This document shows, piece after piece, positions 28,122 to 34,128 of a DNA stretch of 64,000 nt. The first letter of the stretch is position 1. Each line of letters begins with the position of its first letter. Where the stretch lies: the NCBI GenBank assembly GCA_001769505.1, contig MEOF01000049.1, positions 62,001-126,000 on the forward strand. The letters run 5' to 3'. Made by a program: the position numbers and the translations under genes. The notes below the pieces were generated by a model that saw nothing but the letters and a program-made list of their open reading frames with translations, was not told where the DNA came from and did no database searches. This DNA comes from Bacteroidetes bacterium GWF2_33_38 (GTDB lineage: Bacteria > Bacteroidota > Bacteroidia > Bacteroidales > GWF2-33-38).

Positions 28122-28466
28122 TTTGTTTTTTCTTGCAGATGATATTATTGCTGTTAATAATTTTTGAATTTCTTCAAGTTTAGGCAGTAATTTTTCATCG
28201 TATTTATATGATTTTGAATGTTTACATAATAGCAACCAATACTCGGTTTCATCTGCTTCTTTAGCTGAAATTTTAAGTTTATGAATAAAATCGGCTCTAC
28301 TTTCGCAAGATTGTGCTTCTCGAATATTTGCTCCAATTGATGTTCCTGATTTCAGAATTTGTTTTGCAATTACAAACTTTTTTTGATTTTCAAGTTCTTC
28401 TGCAAATTCAATTATTGATAAAGCAAAATCAAAACTTTTTTCAAGTATAATATTTCGTTTCTCCAT
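28119..28466 (-). CDS. Four-helix bundle protein (23S rRNA IVP / Avd-like family)
   Basis: 115 aa, all helical, matching the TIGR02436-type four-helix bundle family (FDFALSIIEFAEELE, ILKSGTSIGANIREAQSCES, HKLKISAKEADETEYWLLL). Relatives are encoded by intervening sequences in 23S rRNA genes and include the Avd accessory protein of diversity-generating retroelements. No reverse transcriptase or variable-repeat pair is seen here, so it is a stand-alone copy. It interrupts the ars operon between arsM and acr3 and is bracketed by a 37-bp direct repeat. It probably travelled with the repeats and has no arsenic role. Confidence 0.85.
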   Translation of the reverse strand: MEKRNIILEKSFDFALSIIEFAEELENQKKFVIAKQILKSGTSIGANIREAQSCESRADFIHKLKISAKEADETEYWLLLCKHSKSYKYDEKLLPKLEEIQKLLTAIISSARKNK

Positions 28467-28480
28467 TGTTTTTAATTCTT

Positions 28481-28521
28481 TAAATTAGCATATTAGCACA
28501 TTAAATCATTAGCATATTATC
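28481..28521. repeat. ATTAGCACATT-type repeat at the arsM 3' end
   Basis: 28483-28519 matches 28085-28121 in 35 of 37 positions, with an uninterrupted identical core at 28488-28514. It abuts the arsM stop codon at 28521-28523. Together the copies bracket the four-helix-bundle gene. Confidence 0.75.
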
Positions 28522-29321
28522 TATTTTTCCGCATAAACCGTAATACTAATTACTCCAACATTGTCGGTTTTGAGTTGATTTAATTCAGTTTGCGAAATAT
28601 ATTTCAATAAAATTTCATCGGGAATTGCAATTAATTTTTCTTTTTGAACTTTAATATTTTTGAAACCTGATTGTTTCATAATTTCCAAATATTTTTCAAT
28701 TTGAATTGCTCCTGAAACGCATCCTGCATACATTTCGGCTACGTTTTTAAGTTTTTCGGGAAGTTCGCCACGCAAAACAACATCGGAAACCGATAAATGT
28801 CCGCCAAGTTTCAAAATTCTAAAAATTTCAGCGAAAGCTTTTTCTTTATCGGGAACTAAATTTAATACGCAATTGCTTATTACAACATCGGTTGAAGCAT
28901 TTTCAATTGGCATATTTTCAATATCTCCTAATAGAAATTCAACGTTTGTGAAATTAAGTTTTGAAGCGTTTTGTTTTGCTTTTTCAATCATTGCTTCGGT
29001 CATATCAACGCCAATAACTTTTCCGGTTTCGCCAACTAAAGCTCTTGCAACAAAACAGTCGTTTCCTGCTCCTGAACCCAAATCCACCACAGTTTTGCCT
29101 TCTTTAATTTGTGCAAATTCTGTAGGAATTCCACATCCTAAACCTAAATCCGCATCAGGATTGTAACCTTTCAATTTGTCGTAACTTTCGCTAAAAATTG
29201 TGTAATCAACTCCGCAACAACCCGAAGTTCCACAACAAGAAGTTTCATTTTGTGTTTTCGATTGATTTGCAATTTCACCGTATTTTTCTTTCACTACAAG
29301 TTTTAAATCTTCTGCTTTCAT
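28521..29321 (-). CDS. arsM: Arsenite S-adenosylmethionine methyltransferase
   Basis: Methylates As(III) to mono-, di- and trimethyl species using SAM and thiols. 266 aa with a Rossmann methyltransferase core (TVVDLGSGAGNDCFVARALVG, VIGVDMTEAMIEKA). The conserved As-binding cysteines are in DLGLGCGIPTEF and in MYAGCVSGAI. The N-terminus carries the CCGTSGCCG pairs common in bacterial ArsM. Methylated As(III) could leave through the ArsP-type permease of the same operon. Confidence 0.93.
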   Translation of the reverse strand: MKAEDLKLVVKEKYGEIANQSKTQNETSCCGTSGCCGVDYTIFSESYDKLKGYNPDADLGLGCGIPTEFAQIKEGKTVVDLGSGAGNDCFVARALVGETGKVIGVDMTEAMIEKAKQNASKLNFTNVEFLLGDIENMPIENASTDVVISNCVLNLVPDKEKAFAEIFRILKLGGHLSVSDVVLRGELPEKLKNVAEMYAGCVSGAIQIEKYLEIMKQSGFKNIKVQKEKLIAIPDEILLKYISQTELNQLKTDNVGVISITVYAEK

Positions 29322-29527
29322 CTGTTTATTTTTTATTTATTTTTTTATTTGCCAGATGGAATACGACAACAATAATCATATTGATTGTTGTTTTATTCTC
29401 AATTATGGCTATTTCATATTTTAATTTTTTATTTTTCCCTTGATTTTAATTTATATTTTTCTCGGACAAGAATGTCCGAGTTACCAAATAGCTCTGCTTT
29501 TACATTTTTAATTAGCACATCAGCACA
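29322..29527. other. arsC-arsM spacer
   Basis: About 200 bp, very T-rich on the plus strand. 29461-29480 contains a small inverted repeat (CTCGGACA and TGTCCGAG) that could fold on either strand. 29508-29546 is another ATTAGCACATT repeat that runs into arsC. No ORF was recognised. Confidence 0.5.
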
Positions 29528-29546
29528 TTAACCAATTAGCACATTA
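29508..29546. repeat. ATTAGCACATT repeat overlapping the arsC stop codon
   Basis: AATTAGCACATCAGCACATT and following units. The arsC stop (TAA, 29530-29528) and its last codons (AAT GTG CTA ATT GGT) lie inside the repeat, so residues NVLIG of ArsC are repeat-encoded. Confidence 0.7.
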
Positions 29547-29950
29547 TTTTTATAAAATTCATAAAATTTCTCTTTAATTTCATCTCTCACTCTTCTAAAA
29601 TCTTTCATTGTAAATTCCTCTGAACCAACAGTATGAGATGGATCATCGAAACCAATATGAATTCTGCTTTTTACATTTCCTATGAAAGTTGGACAATTTT
29701 CATTTGCTCCGCCACAAACTGTAATAACAAAATCCCAAGTTTCATTCAAATAAATTTCAACCGAATTTGATGTATGATGCGAAATGTCAATTTCAATTTC
29801 TTTCATAACCAAAACAGCTTTTTCGTTGAGTTTTCCTGTGGCTTCAGTTCCTGCCGAACGAACCATTAAATTTTCGTCAAACGATTGTAGAAATCCTTCT
29901 GCCATTTGACTTCTACACGAATTTCCTGTACATAAAATTAAAATTTTCAT
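29528..29950 (-). CDS. arsC: Arsenate reductase, thioredoxin-coupled low-MW phosphatase type
   Basis: Reduces As(V) to As(III). 140 aa with a PTP-like P-loop, CTGNSCRSQMAEG (nucleophile Cys7, Cys12, Arg13), and the redox pair in CGGANENCP (Cys-X6-Cys, like Cys82/Cys89 of the S. aureus enzyme). This marks the thioredoxin-linked family. The start at 29950 or 29953 overlaps or abuts the permease stop (TGATGATG), so translation is coupled; the longer frame to 29965 is unlikely. The C-terminal residues NVLIG derive from an intergenic repeat. Confidence 0.93.
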   Translation of the reverse strand: MKILILCTGNSCRSQMAEGFLQSFDENLMVRSAGTEATGKLNEKAVLVMKEIEIDISHHTSNSVEIYLNETWDFVITVCGGANENCPTFIGNVKSRIHIGFDDPSHTVGSEEFTMKDFRRVRDEIKEKFYEFYKNNVLIG

Positions 29951-29952
29951 CA

Positions 29953-30984
29953 TCAAAAAATCCAATTAAATAAAAATCCTACAATTAAAATTCCACCACC
30001 AACAATTCCAACAAAAGTGAAAATCAACGGGAGTTTTAGAACTTTTCGCAAGATTATCATTTCAGGAAGTGAAAGTCCAATTACCGACATCATAAAAGCC
30101 AAAGCGGTGCCTAAACTTGCACCTTTTTCAATTAAAACCGAAACAATTGGAATAATTCCTGCGGCGTTTGAATACAATGGAATTCCAATCAAAACCGAAA
30201 GCGGAACCGCATACCAAACATCTTTTCCCATAATTGAAGCCATAAATTCAGCCGGAACATAGCCATGAGCTCCTGCTCCAACCACAATTCCCAATGCAAC
30301 ATAAAGCCAAACTTTGCCAACAATTTCTTTTATAGCATTGTATCCTAAATTAATTCTATCGCTAAATTTGATTTTTTCGATATCCGACGCATTTTGACCA
30401 ACTTTTGTTTTATAAACCCAATCTTCAACCCAATGTTCGAGTTTAAAAAGCCCTATAACCCAACCTGCAAATATTGCAATAAACAAACCTGTTAAAACGT
30501 ATATTAAAGCAACTTGCCAGCCAAACAAACCATACAAAAGCACAATTGCAACTTCGTTAATCATTGGAGCGGCAATTAAAAACGAAAAAGTTACGCCAAG
30601 AGGAACGCCTGCTTCAACAAATCCTAAAAACAATGGAATGGCAGAGCATGAGCAAAATGGAGTAACAATTCCCAGCATTGCTGCCAGCACATTTCCTGTG
30701 AAAGTTTTTTTGCCTTCAAGGGCTTTTCGTGTGCGTTCGGGAGTAAAAAAAGTTCTGACTATTCCGACAAAAAATATAATGAGCGTGAGCAATAGCAATA
30801 CTTTCGGAAACTCGAAAATAAAAAACCATATTGCTTCAGCTAGGTGTTCTCCTTTGGTCATCCCCAAAACTGAAAACACAAACCAATCGGTAAAAGCTTG
30901 TAGATTGTAGTAAACAATGTACCAAATAGGAATCAACAATATTGGCAAAATTATTTTGCCTTTTGAAGAATTAAAAAAATTCAT
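29953..30984 (-). CDS. ArsP-type permease (DUF318/YraQ family)
   Basis: Inner-membrane permease of 343 aa with about eight to ten helices. It has the family CSCSAIPLFLGFVEAGVPLG motif and the second conserved loop SNAAGIIPIVSVLI. ArsP members export trivalent organoarsenicals such as MAs(III); other DUF318 proteins have different or unknown substrates. Its place between arsG and arsC, in the same operon as arsM, makes methylarsenical export the most reasonable role. Confidence 0.85.
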   Translation of the reverse strand: MNFFNSSKGKIILPILLIPIWYIVYYNLQAFTDWFVFSVLGMTKGEHLAEAIWFFIFEFPKVLLLLTLIIFFVGIVRTFFTPERTRKALEGKKTFTGNVLAAMLGIVTPFCSCSAIPLFLGFVEAGVPLGVTFSFLIAAPMINEVAIVLLYGLFGWQVALIYVLTGLFIAIFAGWVIGLFKLEHWVEDWVYKTKVGQNASDIEKIKFSDRINLGYNAIKEIVGKVWLYVALGIVVGAGAHGYVPAEFMASIMGKDVWYAVPLSVLIGIPLYSNAAGIIPIVSVLIEKGASLGTALAFMMSVIGLSLPEMIILRKVLKLPLIFTFVGIVGGGILIVGFLFNWIF

Positions 30985-31006
30985 CTGATTTTATTTTTTA
31001 GAAACA

Positions 31007-31711
31007 TCAACTAATGAAAAATGTATATACAAAATATAACCCAACTAAAATAAATACAACCGCAATTATCTTTCGAAACCATTTTTCAAAAATTTTAACC
31101 TTGTTGTAAAATCCACCAACACTCGACAGGCTGAAAGCCAATAAATATGCAACAATTATCACGGGTAATCCGGTTGCAACAGCAAAAATAAAAGGAAGAA
31201 ACAAGCCTGATGTGCTACTGATTGTCATAGGAATTAACATCCCAAAATAAAGCACTCCACTGTATGGGCAAAATGCCAAAGCAAAAATAATCCCCAATAA
31301 TAAAGCCGACCACCAATTATCCTTTTTTTCTTTATTTTCCATACCTGAAGTCAGCTTGCCTAAACCTGGAAATTTTATCTTAATTATATCAAGCATCAAT
31401 ATCCCAACAATAATCAGCAAAGGACCTAAAAATTTCTCTCCGTTTGCTTGAAAAATTTTAGAAACATGGAATTTACTTGCTCCAAAATAAAGAATTACTC
31501 CTAATGCCGTGTAGCTGATTGCACGACCAAGTGTGTACCAAAGCCCGTTAAAAAAAATCTTCTTTCGGTCTTCCAAATCCTTGCTGATAAACCCAATAGC
31601 CGTAATATTTGTTGCCAACGGACATGGACTTATGGCAGTCATCAATCCCAACAAAAAAGCCGATAAGAAAGGGATATTAGTAACATCTAATAAATTTTGC
31701 AAATATTCCAT
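31007..31711 (-). CDS. arsG: ArsG-family / CcdA-like membrane transporter
   Basis: 234 aa, six helices, DsbD/CcdA-like fold with paired cysteines in the helices (MTAISPCPLATNITA and LAFCPYSGVLYFGML). The family was described with Bacteroides ars operons, where ArsEFG was linked to aromatic arsenicals and ArsG was proposed as a permease. A role in moving electrons across the membrane to the ArsF-like partners is equally compatible with the fold. It is preceded by a repeat-filled spacer and followed by the ArsP-type gene after 22 bp. Confidence 0.82.
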   Translation of the reverse strand: MEYLQNLLDVTNIPFLSAFLLGLMTAISPCPLATNITAIGFISKDLEDRKKIFFNGLWYTLGRAISYTALGVILYFGASKFHVSKIFQANGEKFLGPLLIIVGILMLDIIKIKFPGLGKLTSGMENKEKKDNWWSALLLGIIFALAFCPYSGVLYFGMLIPMTISSTSGLFLPFIFAVATGLPVIIVAYLLAFSLSSVGGFYNKVKIFEKWFRKIIAVVFILVGLYFVYTFFIS

Positions 31712-31852
31712 TTTTTTGAGTTACAAGTTATAAGTAATGAGTTATGAGTTATGAGTAATGAGTTAAAAGTAATCATAAAACAGTAATCGGTTTTTAAAAC
31801 GATAAAACAATCAACGAGTTCTTTCAACTTTACGAACTTTACGAACTGTCCA
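31712..31852. repeat. GAGTTATGAGTAAT-type repeats between arsF-like gene and arsG
   Basis: 31718-31770 holds tandem variants of GAGTTATGAGTAAT. 31822-31846 holds AACTTTACG twice in tandem. Nothing coding was seen. The units resemble those after OsmC at 15330-15412. Confidence 0.65.
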
Positions 31853-32263
31853 CTACTTAATGGCTTCGTCTATTCGCTGTTTCAATTCTGAGGAAAAGAC
31901 TTTTTCGTCGTTGATTTTCGAAAATGCCATTCCTGTTAAATCTTCAATTCCGTTTTCAGCTCCGTTTACAATGTATGTAAAAGCCAAGGTTGCTCCGTAA
32001 GCTTGATATTTTTTAACAAGTTCTTTGTTCTCGGGCAAATCAACATTAAACGATTTGAATACGATGGTTTTATCTTCGAGCTGTTTAGCGTACTGTTGTT
32101 CAAGAATTGCTTTTGTGCTTGCCTCAATTTTGGTACAAGTTTGACAACGGTCGGTAATGTGAAAATAGTAAACTACCAATTTGGTGTTTTTACTCATTTC
32201 TTGTTGCGACCAAGCAGGAAAAATCACAAACAACATGATGATTCCTAAAAATATGTTTTTCAT
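31853..32263 (-). CDS. ArsF-like periplasmic thioredoxin-fold protein
   Basis: 136 aa with a signal peptide (1-19, ending AWSQ) and a thioredoxin-like domain bearing a CQTC redox motif (YYFHITDRCQTCTKIE). Database naming for this family is ArsF, a proposed nitroreductase subunit linked to nitrophenyl arsenicals. It is 8 bp after a paralog, so the two arose by tandem duplication. It has no lipobox, unlike the paralog. Confidence 0.8.
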   Translation of the reverse strand: MKNIFLGIIMLFVIFPAWSQQEMSKNTKLVVYYFHITDRCQTCTKIEASTKAILEQQYAKQLEDKTIVFKSFNVDLPENKELVKKYQAYGATLAFTYIVNGAENGIEDLTGMAFSKINDEKVFSSELKQRIDEAIK

Positions 32264-32271
32264 TTTTTTCT

Positions 32272-32724
32272 TTATTTTAAATAATTATCAATCGTAACTT
32301 TCAGTTTTTCTTTAAACATATCAGGCATGTTCATCGCTAATTTAAAACCATCGCCGGTTAGGTCAGTAACTTCTTCTTTTCCCGCCTCTGTTTTTACAAC
32401 CAAAAGTGCAGAACCTGCAACCTGATATTTTTCGGCAAGTTTTGCGTTTTTCTCATCGTCAACATTTATCTCGACAAAGGCAATCGTGCCTGATTTTACA
32501 TCTGCATCGAAGTTTGCTTTTAATAAATTTCCTGTTTCATCGCCAATGGCTATACACGAAGGGCAGCGTCGGTCGCCGTGAAAATACATTACTTGGATTT
32601 TGGCAAGCGAAACTGATTGTGTAAGCGAATCAATATCGGTTGATTTTTTAGACTCTGTTTTGCTCTCGCAGCCCATTAATAAAAGAGCTCCGAATAATAT
32701 TAAACTATATGTTAGTGTTTTCAT
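32272..32724 (-). CDS. ArsF-like lipoprotein, thioredoxin fold
   Basis: 150 aa. A lipoprotein signal peptide (LLMGC lipobox near residue 19) is followed by a Ser/Lys-rich linker and a thioredoxin-like domain with CPSC (YFHGDRRCPSCIAIG). It is a paralog of the adjacent protein, aligning through the DLTG(D/M)xF block. It is probably anchored in the periplasm near the ArsG-like membrane protein. Confidence 0.8.
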   Translation of the reverse strand: MKTLTYSLILFGALLLMGCESKTESKKSTDIDSLTQSVSLAKIQVMYFHGDRRCPSCIAIGDETGNLLKANFDADVKSGTIAFVEINVDDEKNAKLAEKYQVAGSALLVVKTEAGKEEVTDLTGDGFKLAMNMPDMFKEKLKVTIDNYLK

Positions 32725-32732
32725 AGATTACA

Positions 32733-32969
32733 TTAAATTTTGCTTAATAACTCGTTTAGTTCTTTATCTGACGGAAGACGACCGCTCATTACAACCTTAT
32801 CGTTAATTACCAATCCGGGTGTGCTTAAAATGCCATATCCCATAATTTTAACAATGTCTTCTTCTTTTGTTACATTCGCATCAAGTTTTAACTCTGCGAC
32901 TTTTTCTCGTACCATTTTTTCAAGCGATTTACATTTTGTACATCCGGTTCCTAATACTTTAATTTCCAT
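32733..32969 (-). CDS. Small thioredoxin-like redox protein (ars operon)
   Basis: 78 aa, cytoplasmic, redox-active disulfide protein of the TIGR00412 type. Cys10 and Cys13 are in LGTGCTKCKSLE; the cis-Pro segment is GILSTPGLVIND. In Bacteroides-type ars operons this position has been called ArsE. It may supply electrons to ArsC or to the ArsF/ArsG system. It starts the structural part of the operon, 138 bp after arsR. Confidence 0.85.
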   Translation of the reverse strand: MEIKVLGTGCTKCKSLEKMVREKVAELKLDANVTKEEDIVKIMGYGILSTPGLVINDKVVMSGRLPSDKELNELLSKI

Positions 32970-32983
32970 AATTTTGTTTTTAG

Positions 32984-33118
32984 TTTATAAAGTTCGTCAA
33001 GTCCATAAAGTTTGTAAAGTTGAATGTTAGTTCGTAATTAGTAACTTGTAATTAGTAATTAGTGCCTTCTTCCTTTTCATAAATTAGCACATTCGCATAT
33101 TAACAAATTAGCACATTT
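32984..33118. repeat. Composite degenerate repeat between arsR and the thioredoxin gene
   Basis: 32984-33060 holds AAAGTTTGTAAAGTTGAATG and GTAATTAGTAACTTGTAATT-like units. A CCTTCTTCCTTTT linker follows, then 33081-33118 with AAATTAGCACATTCGCATAT-like units that run into the arsR stop codon. The order and linker match 15330-15540. Confidence 0.7.
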
Positions 33119-33425
33119 TCTTTACGGCTTCAGAATTAAACATTGTACTGAATAATTCTTTGGCCTCGTTCCAATTATCGCGGTTTAAGCAATATTTTAT
33201 TTTTGGAGGATTGTATTCACCTTGAATTAATCCACTATCTTTCAACTCCTTAATATGTTGCGATAAGGTTGAGCGAGCAATTGGCAATTCGTCGCTCAAA
33301 TCGCCGGTATAACAGCACGATTGTCCAGCCAATAATTCTAAAATATAAATTCGCACTGGATGCCCTAGAGCTTTAGCATAGCGAGCTAATTTTTCTTGTC
33401 GTTCGGTAAAAATATTTTCTTCCAT
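33108..33425 (-). CDS. arsR: ArsR-family As(III)-responsive repressor
   Basis: Winged-helix repressor, 105 aa from the preferred ATG at 33425 (MEENIFTERQEKLARYAKAL). The HTH is DLSDELPIARSTLSQHIKEL, and the inducer site is likely the GQSCCYTGDL cysteine pair. The ATGs further upstream lie inside the operator and -7 box, so they should not be translated. The gene ends AAG AAA ATG TGC TAA, where ATGTGCTAA belongs to the intergenic repeat, giving a C-terminal Met-Cys. It heads the ten-gene ars operon. Confidence 0.9.
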   Translation of the reverse strand: MEENIFTERQEKLARYAKALGHPVRIYILELLAGQSCCYTGDLSDELPIARSTLSQHIKELKDSGLIQGEYNPPKIKYCLNRDNWNEAKELFSTMFNSEAVKKMC

Positions 33426-33437
33426 GTAGCATTTCAT

Positions 33438-33457
33438 ATTTCGCAAAATTACGAAAT
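33438..33457 (-). promoter_or_regulatory. arsR operator and overlapping -7 box
   Basis: The 20-bp imperfect palindrome ATTTCGCAAAATTACGAAAT has 8 of 10 paired positions. On the minus strand it contains TAATTTTG, a match to the Bacteroidota -7 box, followed by C (33451-33443). Binding of ArsR here would cover the promoter core. The predicted start of transcription is near 33436, about 11 nt before the ATG at 33425. Confidence 0.6.
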
Positions 33458-33511
33458 GTAATTTAAAAAAATGTTCTTTTTTAAAAATAAATCAGCAACA
33501 TGTTGTGATTT

Positions 33512-33774
33512 ATACCAATTGCCAATAGTATAAAGATTAGAAATAAGCCTCTAACTTTGTTTAGCAGTAAATAAGCCTAAAATACAAACTTGCAATCAGT
33601 TAATTATCAGTCGGTTATGCTTGAGTTAGATAGATTCTATTTCCATATGACACATATGTGATTTTTTAGATTCCCTTTTTCAAGGGAATGTGCTTCAAAA
33701 AATTACCACATACCCGCAAAAGCGGGTATCTTATTTTTAAATTGTGTCGGTCACATTGAATCGTAATTGGTATT
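33512..33774. repeat. Inverted-repeat-bounded segment with three internal hairpins
   Basis: ATACCAATT (33512-33520) and AATTGGTAT (33766-33774) are exact inverted ends. Inside are CATATGACACATATG, TTCCCTTTTTCAAGGGAA (33671-33688) and ATACCCGCAAAAGCGGGTAT (33710-33729), each able to form a short stem. It could be a small non-autonomous palindromic element. There is no ORF. Confidence 0.4.
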
Positions 33775-33789
33775 ATTTCTCAGTGCAGC

Positions 33790-34060
33790 CCTTATTATTT
33801 TCATAATATGTTGATTATTAGCAGCATTGTATATGCCAGTTCGGATAATCAACACATTGTTACTTCGAGGATAGGATGAATCGTTGGGAATGATTAACAA
33901 TACATAAATTTTTATTGTTAATCAGTAAGCAACCTTTTGATAATTAGCTACGTCTTGTTTCAACAAGGTCTTTTCTTAGTATTCCGATGGTAACGATTGG
34001 TTTACAAGTTAGGTTAAAGTAATGCTGTCTTAAGGGGGTTTTTTGCCCCCTTTTTTCTTT
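33790..34060 (+). ncRNA. Candidate structured noncoding RNA ending in an orphan terminator
   Basis: No plus-strand gene precedes the strong plus-strand terminator at 34034-34057. Upstream of it are a 10-bp stem (TGTTGATTAT with ATAATCAACA, about 33809-33854), a perfect 11-bp stem (GATTAACAATA, 33892-33902, with TATTGTTAATC, 33913-33923) and CTTG/CAAG near 33952-33965. The only short ORF (33808-33879) lacks a visible ribosome-binding site. The 5' end and promoter are not defined. Confidence 0.4.
34034..34057 (+). terminator. Rho-independent terminator, plus strand
   Basis: GGGGG, a TTTTTT loop, CCCCC and then TTTTTT. The T-tract follows on the plus strand, so the transcript it ends comes from the left, where no protein gene is seen. 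Confidence 0.7.
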
Positions 34061-34084
34061 TGTGGTATTTTTGCAGCAAAAAAA

Positions 34085-34116
34085 AAGAGGATTTCAAATG
34101 AAATCCTCTTTTTAAA
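34085..34116 (-). terminator. Terminator of the 1608-aa repeat protein gene
   Basis: AAGAGGATTTC and GAAATCCTCTT form a perfect stem with flanking A and T runs, so it can act in both directions. It lies 13 bp beyond the stop codon of the minus-strand gene. Confidence 0.75.
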
Positions 34117-34128
34117 AAGAAAACGATA

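Larger units (their letters stand above)
33447..34128. other. Gene-free region between arsR and the 1608-aa protein gene
   Basis: About 680 bp without a credible ORF. It holds an arsR-proximal promoter zone, a hairpin-rich segment flanked by ATACCAATT/AATTGGTAT (33512-33774), a structured segment ending in a plus-strand terminator (33790-34057) and the terminator of the downstream minus-strand gene (34085-34116). The first two of these are discussed separately. Confidence 0.6.

Noticed and set aside
28119-28466. Diversity-generating retroelement accessory gene (avd)
   Set aside because: No reverse transcriptase and no template/variable repeat pair in the window; only the bundle protein is seen.
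33808-33879. 23-codon ORF inside the candidate RNA
   Set aside because: It overlaps the predicted stem, has no ribosome-binding site, and its composition gives no support for a peptide.
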